DNA of 64,000 nt from Enoplolaimus lenunculus (GCA_030248215.1 JASANG010000598.1:184805-248804); one strand, 5' to 3'; numbered from the stretch's first letter, positions 27,043 to 40,100 are shown. Numbers and translations: made by a program. The notes: generated by a model from the letters alone, not told the origin.

Positions 27043-27257
27043 GGGCCAATGTATAGATGAGGGCCGTAAACAGTGTATAAGCTTTTCCTAAGCCTAAGCG
27101 TAAGCCAAAGCCAAACCCGCGGGCCAATGCATATATGAGGGCCGTAACAGTGTATAAGCTTTTCGTAAGCCTAAGCGTAAGCCAAAGCCAAACCCTCGGG
27201 CCAATGCATATATGAGGGCCGTAACAGTGTATAAGCTTTGCCTAAGCCTAAGCGTAA
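27043..27257. repeat. Tandem array, about 78 bp x 3, with TTAGGC-like core
   Basis: Units start GGGCCAAT at 27043, 27121 and 27198. Each holds TATATGAGGGCCGTAA, CAGTGTATAAGC and CCTAAGCCTAAGCG. The third unit is broken by the transposon at 27258; its continuation (GCCAAAGCTAAACCC) appears after 28331. Confidence 0.85.
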
Positions 27258-28328
27258 TGCATCATCCACATTAAAGAATGTTGCTGTGTGGAGAAAAATG
27301 GTACACATTCCAAAACGCAAATTTCGAAATTTGATTCAATTCCAGTACACGCAAGCTAAACATTTAGGTCAATCATCATAATCGTGGAATACGTAAACTA
27401 ACGTATTTTGTAATAGCGCATTTTACAATTTTATAAAATGTTATTGGTGGTCTAAAGTTCAAGTTTACCACAGCACGACTCTAGAAACAAACAATGATAC
27501 AGTAGACGTTTTCCAGAAATCGTGAAAGAGTAAACATTTACATTCTCAACTACGTAACGAGTTTTATTCTTAAAATTTTATCTCAAGTCATTTTAGTTAA
27601 ATCTAACATAATGCAATTCTAGAGAACCCGTTCGTGTACAATGACATATCTTGTACACCAGCAATTTGGAGTTAACAAATATCAAATAATCTTGAAGTGA
27701 ACAAAAGATAAAAGTGCGTCTTCGTAAGTCTGTTAGTTTCAAGTTTTAAAGACGTCACATTTTAAAGAGTCGTGAAAGTCGAAAATTACGATTAAGTGAA
27801 ACGTAAGCCTTTATTAATAACGGGGGACCATATTGTCCATTACTTGAGTCATGCAATATACTAATCCATCATGTTGATTTTCTACGAAGCGTATAAACTA
27901 TAAAACTAGGATTTATGTAATCGTTGAACTTAGCAATTTGATAAATGATAAAATATATAAATATCAGATATGCACATGTGTCGAATACTCCACTTGCATG
28001 TGCTAGATTAGATACAATTCCCGTAGACGTTACATGAAGATCTGCAAATTTTGTTACGACAACAATTTTAAAGATTACTATTATTTACCTATTCCAGTAC
28101 ACGTATAACTGTGACATTATGGATATTAGGAATAACATGTTTGTGAACGTGCGTGTATTGGAATTGGACATTAAAGGTATTTCAAATTACTCTGTGAAGT
28201 AAAATTTAACGAAACTAAATCATGTTAAATTCCAATACACGCAAACTATTTTATTTCTAATTTACCCTATTTTCCGGAATTGAATCAGCCCTTTCCACAC
28301 AGCAACATTCTTTAATGTGGATGATGCA
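27258..28328. mobile_element. 1,071-bp DNA transposon (non-autonomous) with 35-bp perfect TIRs
   Basis: Left end 27258-27292 and right end 28294-28328 are perfect inverted copies beginning TGCATCATCC. TAA is duplicated on both sides (27255-27257 and 28329-28331), which fits a PIF/Harbinger-type 3-bp duplication. The flanks join to CTAAGCG-TAA-GCCAAAGC, identical to uninterrupted units of the adjacent tandem array, so the empty site is visible. The motif CCARTACACG occurs about four times in the interior (near 27342, 28095, 28151 reversed, 28231), possibly protein-binding repeats. No transposase ORF is present. Confidence 0.85.
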
Positions 28329-28799
28329 TAAGCCAAAGCTAAACCCTCAACGTAAGAATAAACATATTCGTAAGCGGTGACCAATGCCTTAAACATAAGT
28401 TAAGCAGTCACGAAAAATAGTCCGGCCATCATCCATACATGGGATCACGACAGCAAGGGGAACCAAGTCGTTCTCAGCCATGCGTAAAAAGCTACCATCT
28501 GACCTGTAAATCTTATAGCTTCATGTTCGAATCAAATTAGTTTTAAGCACAATTTATGGGGCCATTGTGGTATTTTTAGATACCTAAATATATATCGGAG
28601 AGACTACAAAGTAGGTTGAAGATGTTTTCTGTTAATTAAATAATGGAATTAAAAAAGACTTAAGAATGTCCATAAAGACTTGTGGAAACACAAAAAATAG
28701 TGTAATGCGAGTGTTTACCAGAGCTGGTGGCTTATTGGTCGAAATCCTTTATGAAAATTTTGTCTTGCGCAATTTTTATGTTAGCAACACAAGAATCAC

Positions 28800-28925
28800 C
28801 AATTTTTACATAGGCTTAGGCTTCGGCTTAGGCATAGTTATAAAATTTATCCTTACACGGCACGGAGGTTAAGGCTTACGCTAATGCATAACCACTGTTA
28901 CACCCCTCGAAGTAACATTGACCTC
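28800..28925. repeat. TTAGGC-like cluster with tail
   Basis: TAGGCTTAGGCTTCGGC, then AACCACTGTTACACCCC and GAAGTAACATTGACC. The palindromic GTTAC...GTAAC pair in the tail is intact here. Confidence 0.7.
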
Positions 28926-29354
28926 ATTTTGTTTGAACCACTCTTATAAGATTTCATCATATATTTTGTGCTTGCGGCAAAATCAGCTCAACTTAACTCT
29001 CACTGTTATCTTATGATGTTCCATTAGTGGTGATAGACAATGTCTAGTCTGTAAGATATAAAGCCTAGTATTCTGTTAAACAAAAATACCGACAACTAGT
29101 TTCGTTTTTGACCGTCATTTTATCATGAAATTGTTTAGAATTTAAGTTTTTGACCGCTATTATAGTTTAAAAAAAACGGCTCATGCCGCGTTAACATCAT
29201 AAACGTATTTTGCAGCACTCAGAACAATTCCCAGCTTCGTTAAAGTTACAGCGTTTTAACTACGCTTAACATTGTTGTTTGAGAAAATTACGTTTCCAAC
29301 TCTCAGGCACTGCATTTTTTGGACTACGAAACTGTTATTTAACCCGTCGACACA

Positions 29355-29480
29355 GAGCGTGCATATTCTGAAATGTGCGTGGTGCCTATTCACTACTAGT
29401 TAGTGATGTTTTTAGAAGGTTCAACGCAGCGAAGCATTATGAGCTTTGAAAATTAGCAGATTTTTCGAAATTGATTTATC
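29355..29480. repeat. Partial copy of the CATATTCT MITE family
   Basis: GCATATTCTGAAATGTGCG followed by TACTAGTTAGTGATG and AGCTTTGAAAATTAGCAG follows the left half of the copies at 9583 and 11662. No right end is seen. Confidence 0.5.
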
Positions 29481-30545
29481 CTACTTCAAGGCAGAATCTG
29501 AGATCGACTTGTAGTTGGCTTGGCTGAAAATTAAGGTGCTTCGCGTAGTTAAAAATACGGTAACAGCTTTGGGGTGAGAAATTTCTTGGTGACTCTTAGC
29601 GTTATGTTTCAGTGCACAACTGTGGGAGTGTGCATGTTTCCAGTGCGTCATGAAATTCTCAATAATTACCGTCCTGCTTAGTCTGTGACTTTAGAAACGA
29701 CGGGCAAAACATTTTCTGTATATGAAATTATGCCGTCTTTCACTTAGAACGTAATTTTAAAATTTTTGAAAAAACCTTTTTGCCTCTTCAAAAATTTTGG
29801 TATGGTGTTATATATCAGGTTTACACTCCTTTGTATACGCGTCTGGTATTATTCAACCTGTCTACCCTTAAAATATAACTATCCTTATTATTATGCTGTA
29901 TATGCAAAAAAGCTGCACGCCCCCAAGCCTCGCACTTTGCAACCGACTAACAAACACAAATCGCATTCGACTCCTCACTGTGGAATATTCAGCATTCAGC
30001 CCTAATGAATCACTTGAATTGAGAATAACCGCTGTGTTGTCGAGCGTAGAATAAGTCTCGACAATCGACGTGCGAGGCTATGAAGTTCACTAGATCCTTC
30101 GTATTCCAGCCCTTGCGGTCTTTTGTAATAAGCAAAAAACCTGACGGTAAATCTGACTTTCTGTGATAGATCAGATGTCAACATTTTGTGGTTTTGTTAT
30201 TACTACCTTAATTCACGCCAGGAAATAATCGCTTGTAAACGAAACTTCATTGATAGTTGTACTATGTGGGACGAGTCTACGAATCGAGCCACAGTAGACA
30301 GCTCACTCTCGAGAAATTTCGGCAGCCTAGAAAGGTTTAAGCCGCGGTTTGCAACTCGTGCAGTTTTTCCGCATGCTGCTCTTAAAATTGTTTTGCTCGC
30401 CCCTAAAACATGTTGAGCTGGTTACTGGCCTGAAGCCATATCTATTTATTTATGTCAATCTTGACTCATGCGATAGGTTAATGTGTTGACATTGTTTTGA
30501 GTTTAAATATAGACACGAAATTTACTATAGCCACTGACAAACTTC

Positions 30546-30552
30546 TATAAAA
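30546..30552 (+). promoter_or_regulatory. TATA-like box upstream of the Ly6 gene
   Basis: TATAAAA lies about 50 bp before the ATG at 30596, leaving room for a short 5' UTR of roughly 20 nt. In such AT-rich DNA this can be chance; position relative to a supported first exon is the only support. Confidence 0.3.
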
Positions 30553-30595
30553 TGAGTCTACAATTTGTCGTCACTCGTCTAAGAAGTTACTATCG

Positions 30596-33572
30596 ATGAA
30601 TGTTGTGAAATTTTGTTCCGCTCACCGTGTCATTTTACTATCAAACTCCAACTACAAGATAATTACGCGTCTAATTGGGATAATTATTCTAAGTATGTCA
30701 CTGAATGATTGTGCTACAGCCGCGAGTGAAAATGGTGACGCAGGTGTGACACCCTTGTCAACCAGCCGTGCCTTGCCTTTTATACGGCACTACCCGGAGA
30801 AAGAGCCACCTCCTCCGGCTCCAATAGTTACACCGCATTTTTATTTGTTCAACCCTGATCGACGGCTTATGTTTCTTGATACTGTTGAATCGGATCAAAT
30901 TGTATACACAGGTGAGGCAACGAAATGTTCCACACAAGTTTTTGTAAGACTAACATTGTAAGATGGAGATAAAATATTTCATTTGAAGGCATATAGCGGT
31001 AGAATTTGAAGATTGTATACTAAAAGATTTCATCATTAATTTTGACTGTATGATATGGTTTAATCAGAGCCGACTCTGGTACACTTTCTCGCGCATTTAA
31101 GATTAAGGATCAAGCATATGCTTTAGCTTGAGCCTTACGTAAAGCGTGTGGTAAAAGTATACTTTTAGTAAGCAGTTTACGTAATTTAAGCCTAAGCCGA
31201 AGCCTAAACGCTGTTACATTCCATGTTCAAAACCACTTTATGTTTTCCCAATAAATTTTATTTTTAAAAGAATGGTGTGGAATGACAGATACCACCTATT
31301 TAACGGTGAAATCGTGAATTGTACAAACGTTTTCAATCATATATGTTTGTGGTTTGAGATATGTTTTACTTTACAGTTCGCAGGAACAAACGCGGATGAT
31401 GACTATGGGATTGTACTGTAGTGACCCGAATAAAAGGGAGGGACTGATATTTATTTGGCCTCTCCAAAAGGTACCCCCTGTTATTTGGTTACGAACTTAT
31501 ATTTATTTTTAATCCACGCTCCGCCACCCTTCGTTCCTGATATATATTCGGTACTAGAATTATCTATTGAATTAAACGTTTGTCTTGTATCAAAAGCTTG
31601 AGCGATATTCTATTTCAAGTATTATGCAATGGTTTGATTTTAAAACCTTAAAAAATTGGGTGCATCCGCAATTTTTTAACAATCCCTATGAATAGTATCA
31701 CACCTCAAATGTATTGGCGGAAAAACAAAACGACTTTTAAGCTTTTATGCTTCAATATTAGTTTTCTATTTTCGCTTCCGCGATATTAATCACTGTTCAT
31801 TTCGGTTTCCGTTTTTATTATTACAAAATTTACACGCTGAAACCAAATACATTATGTGAAACAGTGCGTTACGCTGTTCGTTTTCTTTTTCCAACAGTGA
31901 TGGGTAGTGTGAAAAAAATTACAAAATGTCACATTTCATATCGAATGTTTTACATTTATCCAATTAATGTTCTCAGAACTTGTGCAAAGCGAAACTCGTC
32001 ATGGACGCATAGACAAATATTAGTTGTGGTTCGGAGTTAAATTTAAAATAATTTTTATTAATTACTAATTTGTTTATTTTACTTAAGCTTTATTTTAAGT
32101 TTCATATTTCAAAACGGTTTTCGCGCAGCTGATCAGCGCCACAACTTTTGAGCCTAAAACCTGACTACCACATTTCCTTCTTGTTTCTTCATCTATGAAG
32201 GTTAAAGTATGCGCATTCATCGTTTCAGATACTACCAAATGTTACAGTTGTATGTCAGATGTATATCTGAGAGCGTGGTCGAGGCTCAAATATACCTATA
32301 CACAACCGCGCAACTTTTCCGAACAATGTAACGACAACTATCAACAAGCGAATATTGGATTGGTTGACTGTCCGACAATTTGTGTTGTGATGATTGATGA
32401 AACTGTGATAGCGGGTAAAATCAAACGAACGCCCATTCCGCGTTATTCAGTTTCGCATATGCAGAATACCGATTTGGGATGTGCCAGTGGGGTCCAGTGA
32501 AGAAAATTTTAAATAAAAGCTACTATACTTAACTGCAAAATTTACACTTTTTAGAGGCAGCTTTACTTTATATTCCATCCAATCAAAGTCGCTTTAGAAT
32601 TACAGGAAGTGCAACTGGACTTCCATTGCACAACAGCGCTAATGGCTACACAATAATTTTAGCTATGGGCATCCAAGATTTTTTTCTTATACGGATATCG
32701 CGCTAATTTTCATATTTCTGATATTTGGAATTACTTCTTTTTGCATCTGTGAGTCCGAATTTTTGTTCTTTACGAACTTTTTAACCAATAGCGTTTGAAT
32801 CAAGTGCCTTGTGAAGCATAATGAGTTGTCTGAAAAATATCAATGATAATGAAACACAAAAGCAAAATTTCATGTTTCAGTTCGCTAGCAGTACGAACAA
32901 GCAACGCCTAGGAAACATAGTGTAGAATAGTACAATTACGAACCGTGGAGGATTTGTTACCTGCTTGCAGGCGCAATATGTCTCAAAAGAAAACGCGGGA
33001 GAGGAAATAATTGACCGTTGACTAGTTCTTGCTGAAATAATTATTAACAAAATGCTAAGCAGACGAAATTACAAATTTTAAACGCGGCATTTTTCGCTTT
33101 TGTTTCAGGTTTTAGCTACTTTGGCTTTATTCGCGGTTGTTACGACAACATTTTGCAATCAGGATTTAATCAAACCATCGTACAACAGGACGGATGGCTC
33201 CGAATGAATACGTGTCGCCGTTACGATCGCTATGAACTGTTAAAACTGTCCAGAAGGCATGTTCGACATCGTCACGCAGCGGCAACAACAAACGATGGTG
33301 GAATATGGTTGTGTGCTTGTTACGGTGATAAATGCAATCGCGGTGTGCCTAGATTTAATGCAGCAAACGGAGCACAATCGATCAAGCATATTGGTATTTC
33401 AACTGCAGGTACATTTTCTCGCTCGCCAACGCTGAGTCAAGTTGGTGGCCAACAATTTGGTGGCACATGGCAACAAATGCGATGGTTTAGGACAGCGGCA
33501 ACAAATGCACTGGTGCTACTTACGGTTTTGCTGGCGTCGGTTGTGAACGTTCTGTTGATTGCAGATCGGTGA
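30596..33572 (+). CDS. Ly6/three-finger GPI-anchored protein, ODR-2/HOT-like (3 exons)
   Basis: Exons 30596-30911, 32229-32414 and 33109-33572 sum to 966 nt (321 aa plus TGA). Both junctions are phase 1, with donors G|GTGAGG and G|GTAAAA and acceptors TTTCAG. Residues about 24-43 are a hydrophobic leader, followed by a Pro-rich linker containing PPPPAP. Exons 2-3 encode the cysteine domain: it opens CYSC (C110, C113) and then has C in SEQC, DC, IC, RGC, NTC, LCAC and KCN. That makes ten cysteines with the CN end typical of the Ly6/uPAR fold. NFS and NQT are possible N-glycosylation sites. The last ~20 residues are hydrophobic (LLTVLLASVV), as in a GPI-anchor signal. Known for the family: C. 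elegans ODR-2 is a neuronal Ly6-related membrane protein needed for olfaction. Assignment to ODR-2/HOT rests on the CYSCMS opening, the FIRGC spacing and the architecture; another Ly6 subfamily is possible. Ly6/GPI identity is fairly secure, neuronal function is inference. Confidence 0.85.
31085..31235. repeat. TTAGGC-like cluster in intron 1 of the Ly6 gene
   Basis: AGCTTGAGCCTTACG and AAGCCTAAGCCGAAGCC, then CTGTTACATTCC. It lies between exons 1 and 2 and may lengthen the intron. Confidence 0.6.
31420..31720. repeat. Inverse partial copy of the 21424-21850 element
   Basis: TACTGTAGTGACCCGAATAA, GACTGATATTTATTTGG, GGTACCCCCTG and AAACGTTTGTCTTGTATC match the reverse complement of 21553-21850. 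It lies in intron 1 of the Ly6 gene. Confidence 0.65.
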
Positions 33573-34474
33573 AAGATATTGCTCGCTAAATACTTTGGAA
33601 GAAAAAATGTTTGAAAATCGCAGGAAACATGCGATTCATCTGGTGTTGTAGTTACAAACAGATTAGTCAAAGGGTAAATTAGGCAAAAAAATTGCAATTG
33701 CATCTTGGCATGTCACCATTTCGGGGATTATTGGGACATGTAGCTATGATGATTTTATTTATATATAAAACATACAAATGCCTGGACAAATGATGTGACA
33801 ATACGCGAAGAGGACACTTTGCTTGAAGTATCATATTCCTGTTGAATGTCATGTGCCGCCGCGAGATATTTTACCGGGTGGCGACGATCTACCACCCTTC
33901 TTCTGTTCGCCTTAGAAAGGGGACGATCAGGGGCAGCCGGAGGTCAACAAAATTTTGTGGTTCTGAAGCCGGAGGAGAGGCAAAATTAGCTGCTATGTAT
34001 ATATGCTAATTTTCCTAACTTCGCAGTGAATAGTTAATCTGCGTAGCGTTGCTAAACATTTCTTTTTGAGGGACCCATGGGTGTTTGGTGCACCAACAAT
34101 GCGAATGCGATCTGCTATTTCAAAGAACTTTGCACCGTTGGAGCTAAGATCCGGCTTGCCACGCTGAAGTTTTTCTCCACTATTATATGGTGCGCGGCCA
34201 CCAAATACTCGCTATTTGGATTAGCTGTTGCGCAGCTGTGCCACTGATAGAGGCACTACCAAAGTTTGGGGGCATCGAATATCCTAACCGCGGAACTGCT
34301 ACACTGCATGTTTTGTTCTATTTGCGTGTCAGATTAAATGAACTTAATAGATGCGAGCTGCGCAGAAATTAGGGTGCCGCCAAGGGTGACAAATACCGGA
34401 GCCATACGTGCCAATAATAAGCTTTGCGGGGGCCACATGCGAAGCAAAATTTGGTCACCAAAATAGTTGGCAGC

Positions 34475-34712
34475 AAATGAAATTTTTTCCATTAACTCTA
34501 TCTCACAGGAATATTCACGATTACGTATAAACAATTTCAAACCAGGATTCGAATCGGAGTTTCAAGGGTGGGCGGCGTTTAGCATTCTTAAACCAAGTTA
34601 TAGAAGCTTGAAACTGGAGCCCGAGCGGCCTCTCACGTCTTGAGAAGATTTTACACTGCGCATACGCGTAATAATTGTTCAACGCTGCACGTTGTGCTGT
34701 ATGTCGTAGTCA
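34475..34712 (-). repeat. SINE-like repeat, copy 2
   Basis: CACAGGAATATTCACGATT, TTTCAAACCAGGATTCGAAT, GAGCGGCC, then TCTTGAGAAGATTTTACACTG. Same orientation and order as the other copies. Confidence 0.65.
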
Positions 34713-34949
34713 GCCGGTTTTGCGCAATGCACAAGACAGCGAATGTACATGCAAATTTTCTACTTACAAAACAATCACTTTTGTGTTAAAGATGTTGTAA
34801 ACGAAGTTATTGCTGGAAAGTTGTCCAAAATACGTATGTGGTACATTCTAGCTTTAATTATTTTAGATACATAGCTCTAGAAACGTCTATTGTCTAGTAT
34901 GTGAGAAGGGGTTAGACATCAATCATCACTGTTTTCCATTATATAGAAA

Positions 34950-35155
34950 GCAATTGAAATTTTTTTTCCATTTACCGTGCTCACATGAATATTCATGATT
35001 GCGTTTGGGTATAAGAACTAATTTCAAGCCGGGATTCTAATCGCAGCCTCACTTGTGGGAGCCATCACCATCGACAGCGACAGGAACTAGATACTTAAGC
35101 CCAAAGCGAATCAAGTCTTGCGGACATTTTTTTCATACTGCGCGTGTGGTTTATC
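34950..35155 (-). repeat. SINE-like repeat, copy 3
   Basis: CACATGAATATTCATGATT, TTTCAAGCCGGGATTCTAAT, CATCACC, then AAGTCTTGCGGAC and ATACTGCGCG. It follows copy 2 by about 240 bp in direct orientation. Confidence 0.65.
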
Positions 35156-36364
35156 GTGCACATATATTGCTCTATGTTGCTACAGTTTACTCTATGCGAG
35201 CGAGGTATTCATAATTTAAACGCTAATCTTAGAAATTTTGAACAAAGTTCATGTGTTTTTTCAGAAATTTCCGTCGTTAAAGCTTCCAAAATTGTCGGAA
35301 GCACGTTACAGCTCTTGCAAAAGTCTTATAATTTCGGTCTTTCGCTGCTTGAAAACTGATCAACAGCGCAGTTTACTAACATTTAAAAACATGCAACAAT
35401 TAAATTATATAAGCAATCCCAATGTGGATTATTAAAGGAATATAATATATGACAAGGATGCATATACAACACCATGCAGACAATAACTAAAATATTGAAA
35501 GCAGGCATTAAAACATGTCTAGTTTCAAAAATAGTGAAGCACGGTTTGAATGAAAAATGTACAGAAGAATTATTTACAAAAATCACGAGGGCCAGAAACA
35601 TAAATGGGTTCTTCCAAAAATATCCATAACTATAGTTTCTCCTGCTATTTCTCATGGAAGCAATTTTTATGGGGAAACGATTTAACTTGTTTTTCAATCT
35701 GCTGAGACTTGGTAAACTCACAACATATCACCAATGCAATTCAATGATACTGGTACATCACTACAACAAAGAACCCGCCGTGATACGGAACTGCGCTAAA
35801 TCTATTGCTAATTTTGTACGATTGCACTAAAACTAGTCAAACAGTGGATAGGCCACAAACCTTAACTAACAAAAATTTCGTCTTTTAGCAAGGTAAAGCA
35901 AAACTTAAAGATGTAACCCTTTCCTCCTGGAGTGACCCATATGTAATTTGACAATAAAATAAAAAATTCATTGGCAGACACCATTCGCGGTAGCTGTACA
36001 ACACAGGATTTTGCGAACTACGCAATTTTTTCTAAAATATAGTGTGTCTCAGATCAATCTTCAAGTTTCTGCCTTTACAGATTGGTGTTGAGCTGTAGCG
36101 GGCGATACTTGCCCAGCGCATTCAATGCAGAGATTTAAGTTCCGAACACCTTTTGGCCCGACCTGAAATAGACAATAACTCCGTAAATAATAAGTCTGTG
36201 CTAATAAATATTCTGCGACATACTTTGATCTAAACTGGGGGTAAATCCCGACCTTTTCAAAAACAGTTAAATTATTAAAACAAAAAGTGCATCAACCTTC
36301 AAGTCCACGCTCCCCGAAGAAAAATCCTGGGGCCGCCAAAAATATATATGTAGGGTGCAACTTT

Positions 36365-36492
36365 TTTCAAAATTTTGGCATTCGAAATGGTGTGTTAACA
36401 CCATTAAAAGCGATAGTATTTGTTGAATTTCGGTTCCATTATTTTTTAACCTTCAGTTCCTATTCCGGCATTTTATAATTCCGGTTGGACTT
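36365..36492. mobile_element. Partial third copy of the hAT-like MITE
   Basis: The stretch with AAATGGTGTGTTAAC...CATTAAAAGCGATA and the end TTATAATTCCGGTTG aligns with the right part of the 59524-59957 copy. The left end is not clear, and the terminal CACCCTG has decayed to GACTTTC. Confidence 0.6.
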
Positions 36493-36744
36493 TCGCGCCG
36501 ATGCATTTTTAACACTTTGACAACGATCCTGTTAATATACTTTTCTATATTTTGTAGCGTTGCGCTCAGTTGCAATATTCGTTTGGCCCATGTTCCTTTT
36601 AATGGTACCCAGTTTTCCGTAGGTACTATAAAACAGATGTGGCTAAGATCAGGAATAGCAGCATCGATCTCGGTCTCAGCAAGTCTCGATATTTGGCAGG
36701 TCTCGGTTTCTTAAGTCTCGGTGGTTTCCCATCCCTGGCTTGAA

Positions 36745-36870
36745 TTAAGGCTATTATTTTTGCCTAGGCTTAAGCATAGGTATAGACCCATTTTTATGCA
36801 GAAGTTCAGACTTAGCCTTACTAAATAATCGAAATATGCCGAAATATATTCTGTTACGTCTCTAGAATAA
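36745..36870. repeat. TTAGGC-like cluster and CTCGGT repeats
   Basis: TTGCCTAGGCTTAAGC and CTTAGCC, then TTCTGTTACG. Immediately upstream (36667-36725) GTCTCGG recurs four times as a separate short-period repeat. Confidence 0.5.
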
Positions 36871-36964
36871 CACTCGTCATCTATATCTGGATTTCTAGCG
36901 TTATTGTAACCCAATAAAGATTGTAAACGTATACGGTCACTTGCAAACGTTGATATTACATGTG

Positions 36965-37135
36965 TAACAGAAAATTATGTAAAAGTAAATCCATCAGTTC
37001 GATGGTACTTGGCATAAATATGGATGGTATAAATTTTCTGAAGTTTTTTAAAAATAATATCCGGCAAGTTAAAATACCGGAGCCGAATGTCAATTTTATG
37101 GTGGAGCCGGATATCTGGTCGCACGATGATATATA
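36965..37135 (-). repeat. CCGGATAT-cored repeat, copy 1
   Basis: Reverse complement shows GTGCGACCAGATATCCGGC, GGCTCCGGTATTTTAACTTG, ATGCCAAGTA and GATTTACTTTTACAT, in the same order and spacing as 48965-49122. Confidence 0.75.
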
Positions 37136-40100
37136 ACATATAGGCTATTTTAAATTCAAATACCAGATCTAACTCTGCTACATTGACCCGGTTTAATATA
37201 CAAACAAAAGACAGAAAAAATGGTTGTATTCGTACATTGTAAACAATTAAAGATCTAACACAGTAGAAAATGTAGAAAACGCTGCTTCGAGTCGTTAGCC
37301 GCGCGGACGCATTATGTTAGACTCGTTAACCGCGCAGAAAAGTTGCTCTGATTCCGAGGAGCATGCCTGAATAACATGTACACTACGTATAACAGCTGGT
37401 CATACGAGTCAGCACCTTAAACCGTGACCCGGATCGACTCACCAAAATAACATTAAAATTTGACACACTGCTGGCGAACCCGCTTCCAACTCTGGTAAAG
37501 TGGTATGTACCGAACGGAATCATAAAAAACCATTTACAGTCTAGTCAACTTACCGCTCGATTTGTTGGATCTAGTTTGCGAAAGCATTCTTTGCAATTCC
37601 CCCTTTGCGAGGCAGTACTCCGTCCTCGACTTGTCACTGGATTTGGCGTTCTAAATTAACGACATTTATACAGTTGAAATTAAAAAACAAACTAACAACT
37701 ATAGAGTCTGGCTATTTATCAAGATGTACGCTACATGTAGTTTGCCAATTAACAGTTGTAAGGTTATTTTTCAACTTAGTTAGTTACTAACTTGCTTTTA
37801 CATTAACTAATCCGTTGTGTAAATTTTTAGTTTACATTCGACGGACGCATGCGACCTGAAGCCAAATTTTCAACGTAACTTTTGAAAATTACAAGGCTAA
37901 ACTTCTATTTACATAAACTACCTAATACATTTCGCACATAAATGAGACCCAATATATAACCAATCTAAGCAAAAAATTAGACTAAAGCTTAAGCTTACTC
38001 TATTGCAGTCCCGTAAAAAATGTTCTACCGCTGACCTTTACATGGGCCTAAATGGAAAAAAAATTCCATATTTCGAGAATTTTTGACTCATATTTAACGA
38101 GCGAACTACCTAGTACTAATAGTAGCCAGATACATGCATGTTACTGGCAAATAATACTTTAATTTTTAAATGGCAATGTTTTCAAACTAACAGTAATACT
38201 GAGTAACAAACCTGCATTTTATAGGAGTACCACGATAAAGCGGACGTTTTGTTTAAATTTCAGAGAAAACACCTTTTTTCATGAACGCGAACAAGCTCTA
38301 GGTCGTCAAAGACTTGTTAGTATCGTTTTAGAAACATATATAAGCATACAAAGTTATATTTTTGCCATGGGTGTCTGATAGCTAATTATTCACCACAACC
38401 GCCTGAGAGTTGCATGTTAGAAAAACGGAAAGATGAGTAAAAGCACGTTAGTTAACAGTAGCAGTTAGAGGTGCATCTGGATCGAAATATTGCGGATGTT
38501 TTTAAAGAAAATTCCGGGTCCGCGTTCATTGGTGTTGAAAAATTGCGTGCCCGAGTATAAATTTTTGAATGCTGCAACTCTTAGAGTGGCATCCGTGTAT
38601 TATTCTGGTTGTTCGGGTTCGGGTATTGGCTTTGGAAAATTCGCGGTCCAAGTATTTATTTTTTATTGTTGCAACTCTAGTAGCGATGCAGTTAATTTCA
38701 CGACTAGTAACAAACACATATCATATCCTCCATCAAGATTCTATATCGGATGCCTGCCGTTTTTGAATCAAGTTGGAACATGAGCTACCTTTGTTTGAAA
38801 AGCCGTATGCCATCATAATTCCCACAATCCAGGGTTTCAGCGTAACTACAAAACCTGTTTAAAATTCAGAAGTGAGGTTCGTAATGCAAAACAAACACAC
38901 GGGTATAATTTTCGAATTTTGAGAATCGCACATGCCAACATCGTTCTAGGTTCTGATGCGCAACAGTAGCCGGCGAGATCAATAGATTAATTATATGTAC
39001 CAATTCGGGACACAAACACTGTGCAAACTGAGCTAATTGTAGCTATTTTTGAATACATGATCCTATTTAGAACATTAACAAAAGATATTACATTGAATGC
39101 AAATACAGATCAGTTGAGTATAGTGTATAAACAACTTATATAATTGTTCAGAATACCACACAGAGTATAAACTTGTGCCAATCCCATGGTGTCGGTAAGC
39201 GTTTTAAGAAAAATACATACACTGATTGACGAGTTTTCAGTTTATATACCTGCTTTTGCGCGAAAGTTTCATCCCTTATAGATATGACCACGTGCGCACG
39301 CCGCGCCACTCAACTTAAAATCTAGCACCACATGGAACAGATAGTAGCTAGCGATTACGACGATAAAGGCAAGCATTGTCACTTTTTACACTTGAATCAC
39401 AAATTCATAGTGATTCACAAAATCATGAGATGCGCTCACTGAATACATAAAAAATGAGATCTGCAATCAACGGGAAAACTGCAATTAAAAGAATGCGTCA
39501 GTTTATGTTGACGCATAAAAAATGAAGAATACAAACAACAAATAATTTTTTTGCACCTGCTGCATTTTGTAGAAAAGGGTTCCGTTTATTTTTTAATTGG
39601 TTTAACAAAACCTGTTTGGTGACATTTGACTTCGGACACATTTTGCTTCTGTTCCCATTACGCTTTAAATGTTTATGATCTAGCATAGGATAGTCGATAC
39701 TTGGATGTACACAGATATTAAGCGCCTATGTATAACCAAGATCTCTCATAACAGTTAATTCGTGGAAAAGGAGCATAGTATGAGAAGCAAGGAGACGAAC
39801 GTTCGTGACAGAATATAGTCCTGAACGATTTTTCGTGAGAAGCATTCGTCCTGCAACGGTGGGGGAAATCGTAATGAATAATTTTGGGACAGGTATTGTT
39901 TTAGGACGTTTCTCCGGAAAAAATTGTTCAAGGGTAGAAAACGTCCTATGACAACGGCATTTGAAATAATTTTCATTGGCCGTAAAAAGAAATATATTGC
40001 TGCATTCTTTAAAATCGGAACAGTAACACGAATCGAATTTTTGTCCAGGCAGAGGAGAAATTTTGGCGAAACCCTACAACACCAAAACCAAACACCACCA

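Noticed and set aside
32415-32500. Read-through of Ly6 exon 2 to the stop near 32500
   Set aside because: It would lack the last five cysteines; the donor at 32415 joins exon 3 in phase and completes the domain.
35383-35721. 112-codon minus-strand ORF
   Set aside because: No domain; composition typical of AT-rich non-coding DNA.
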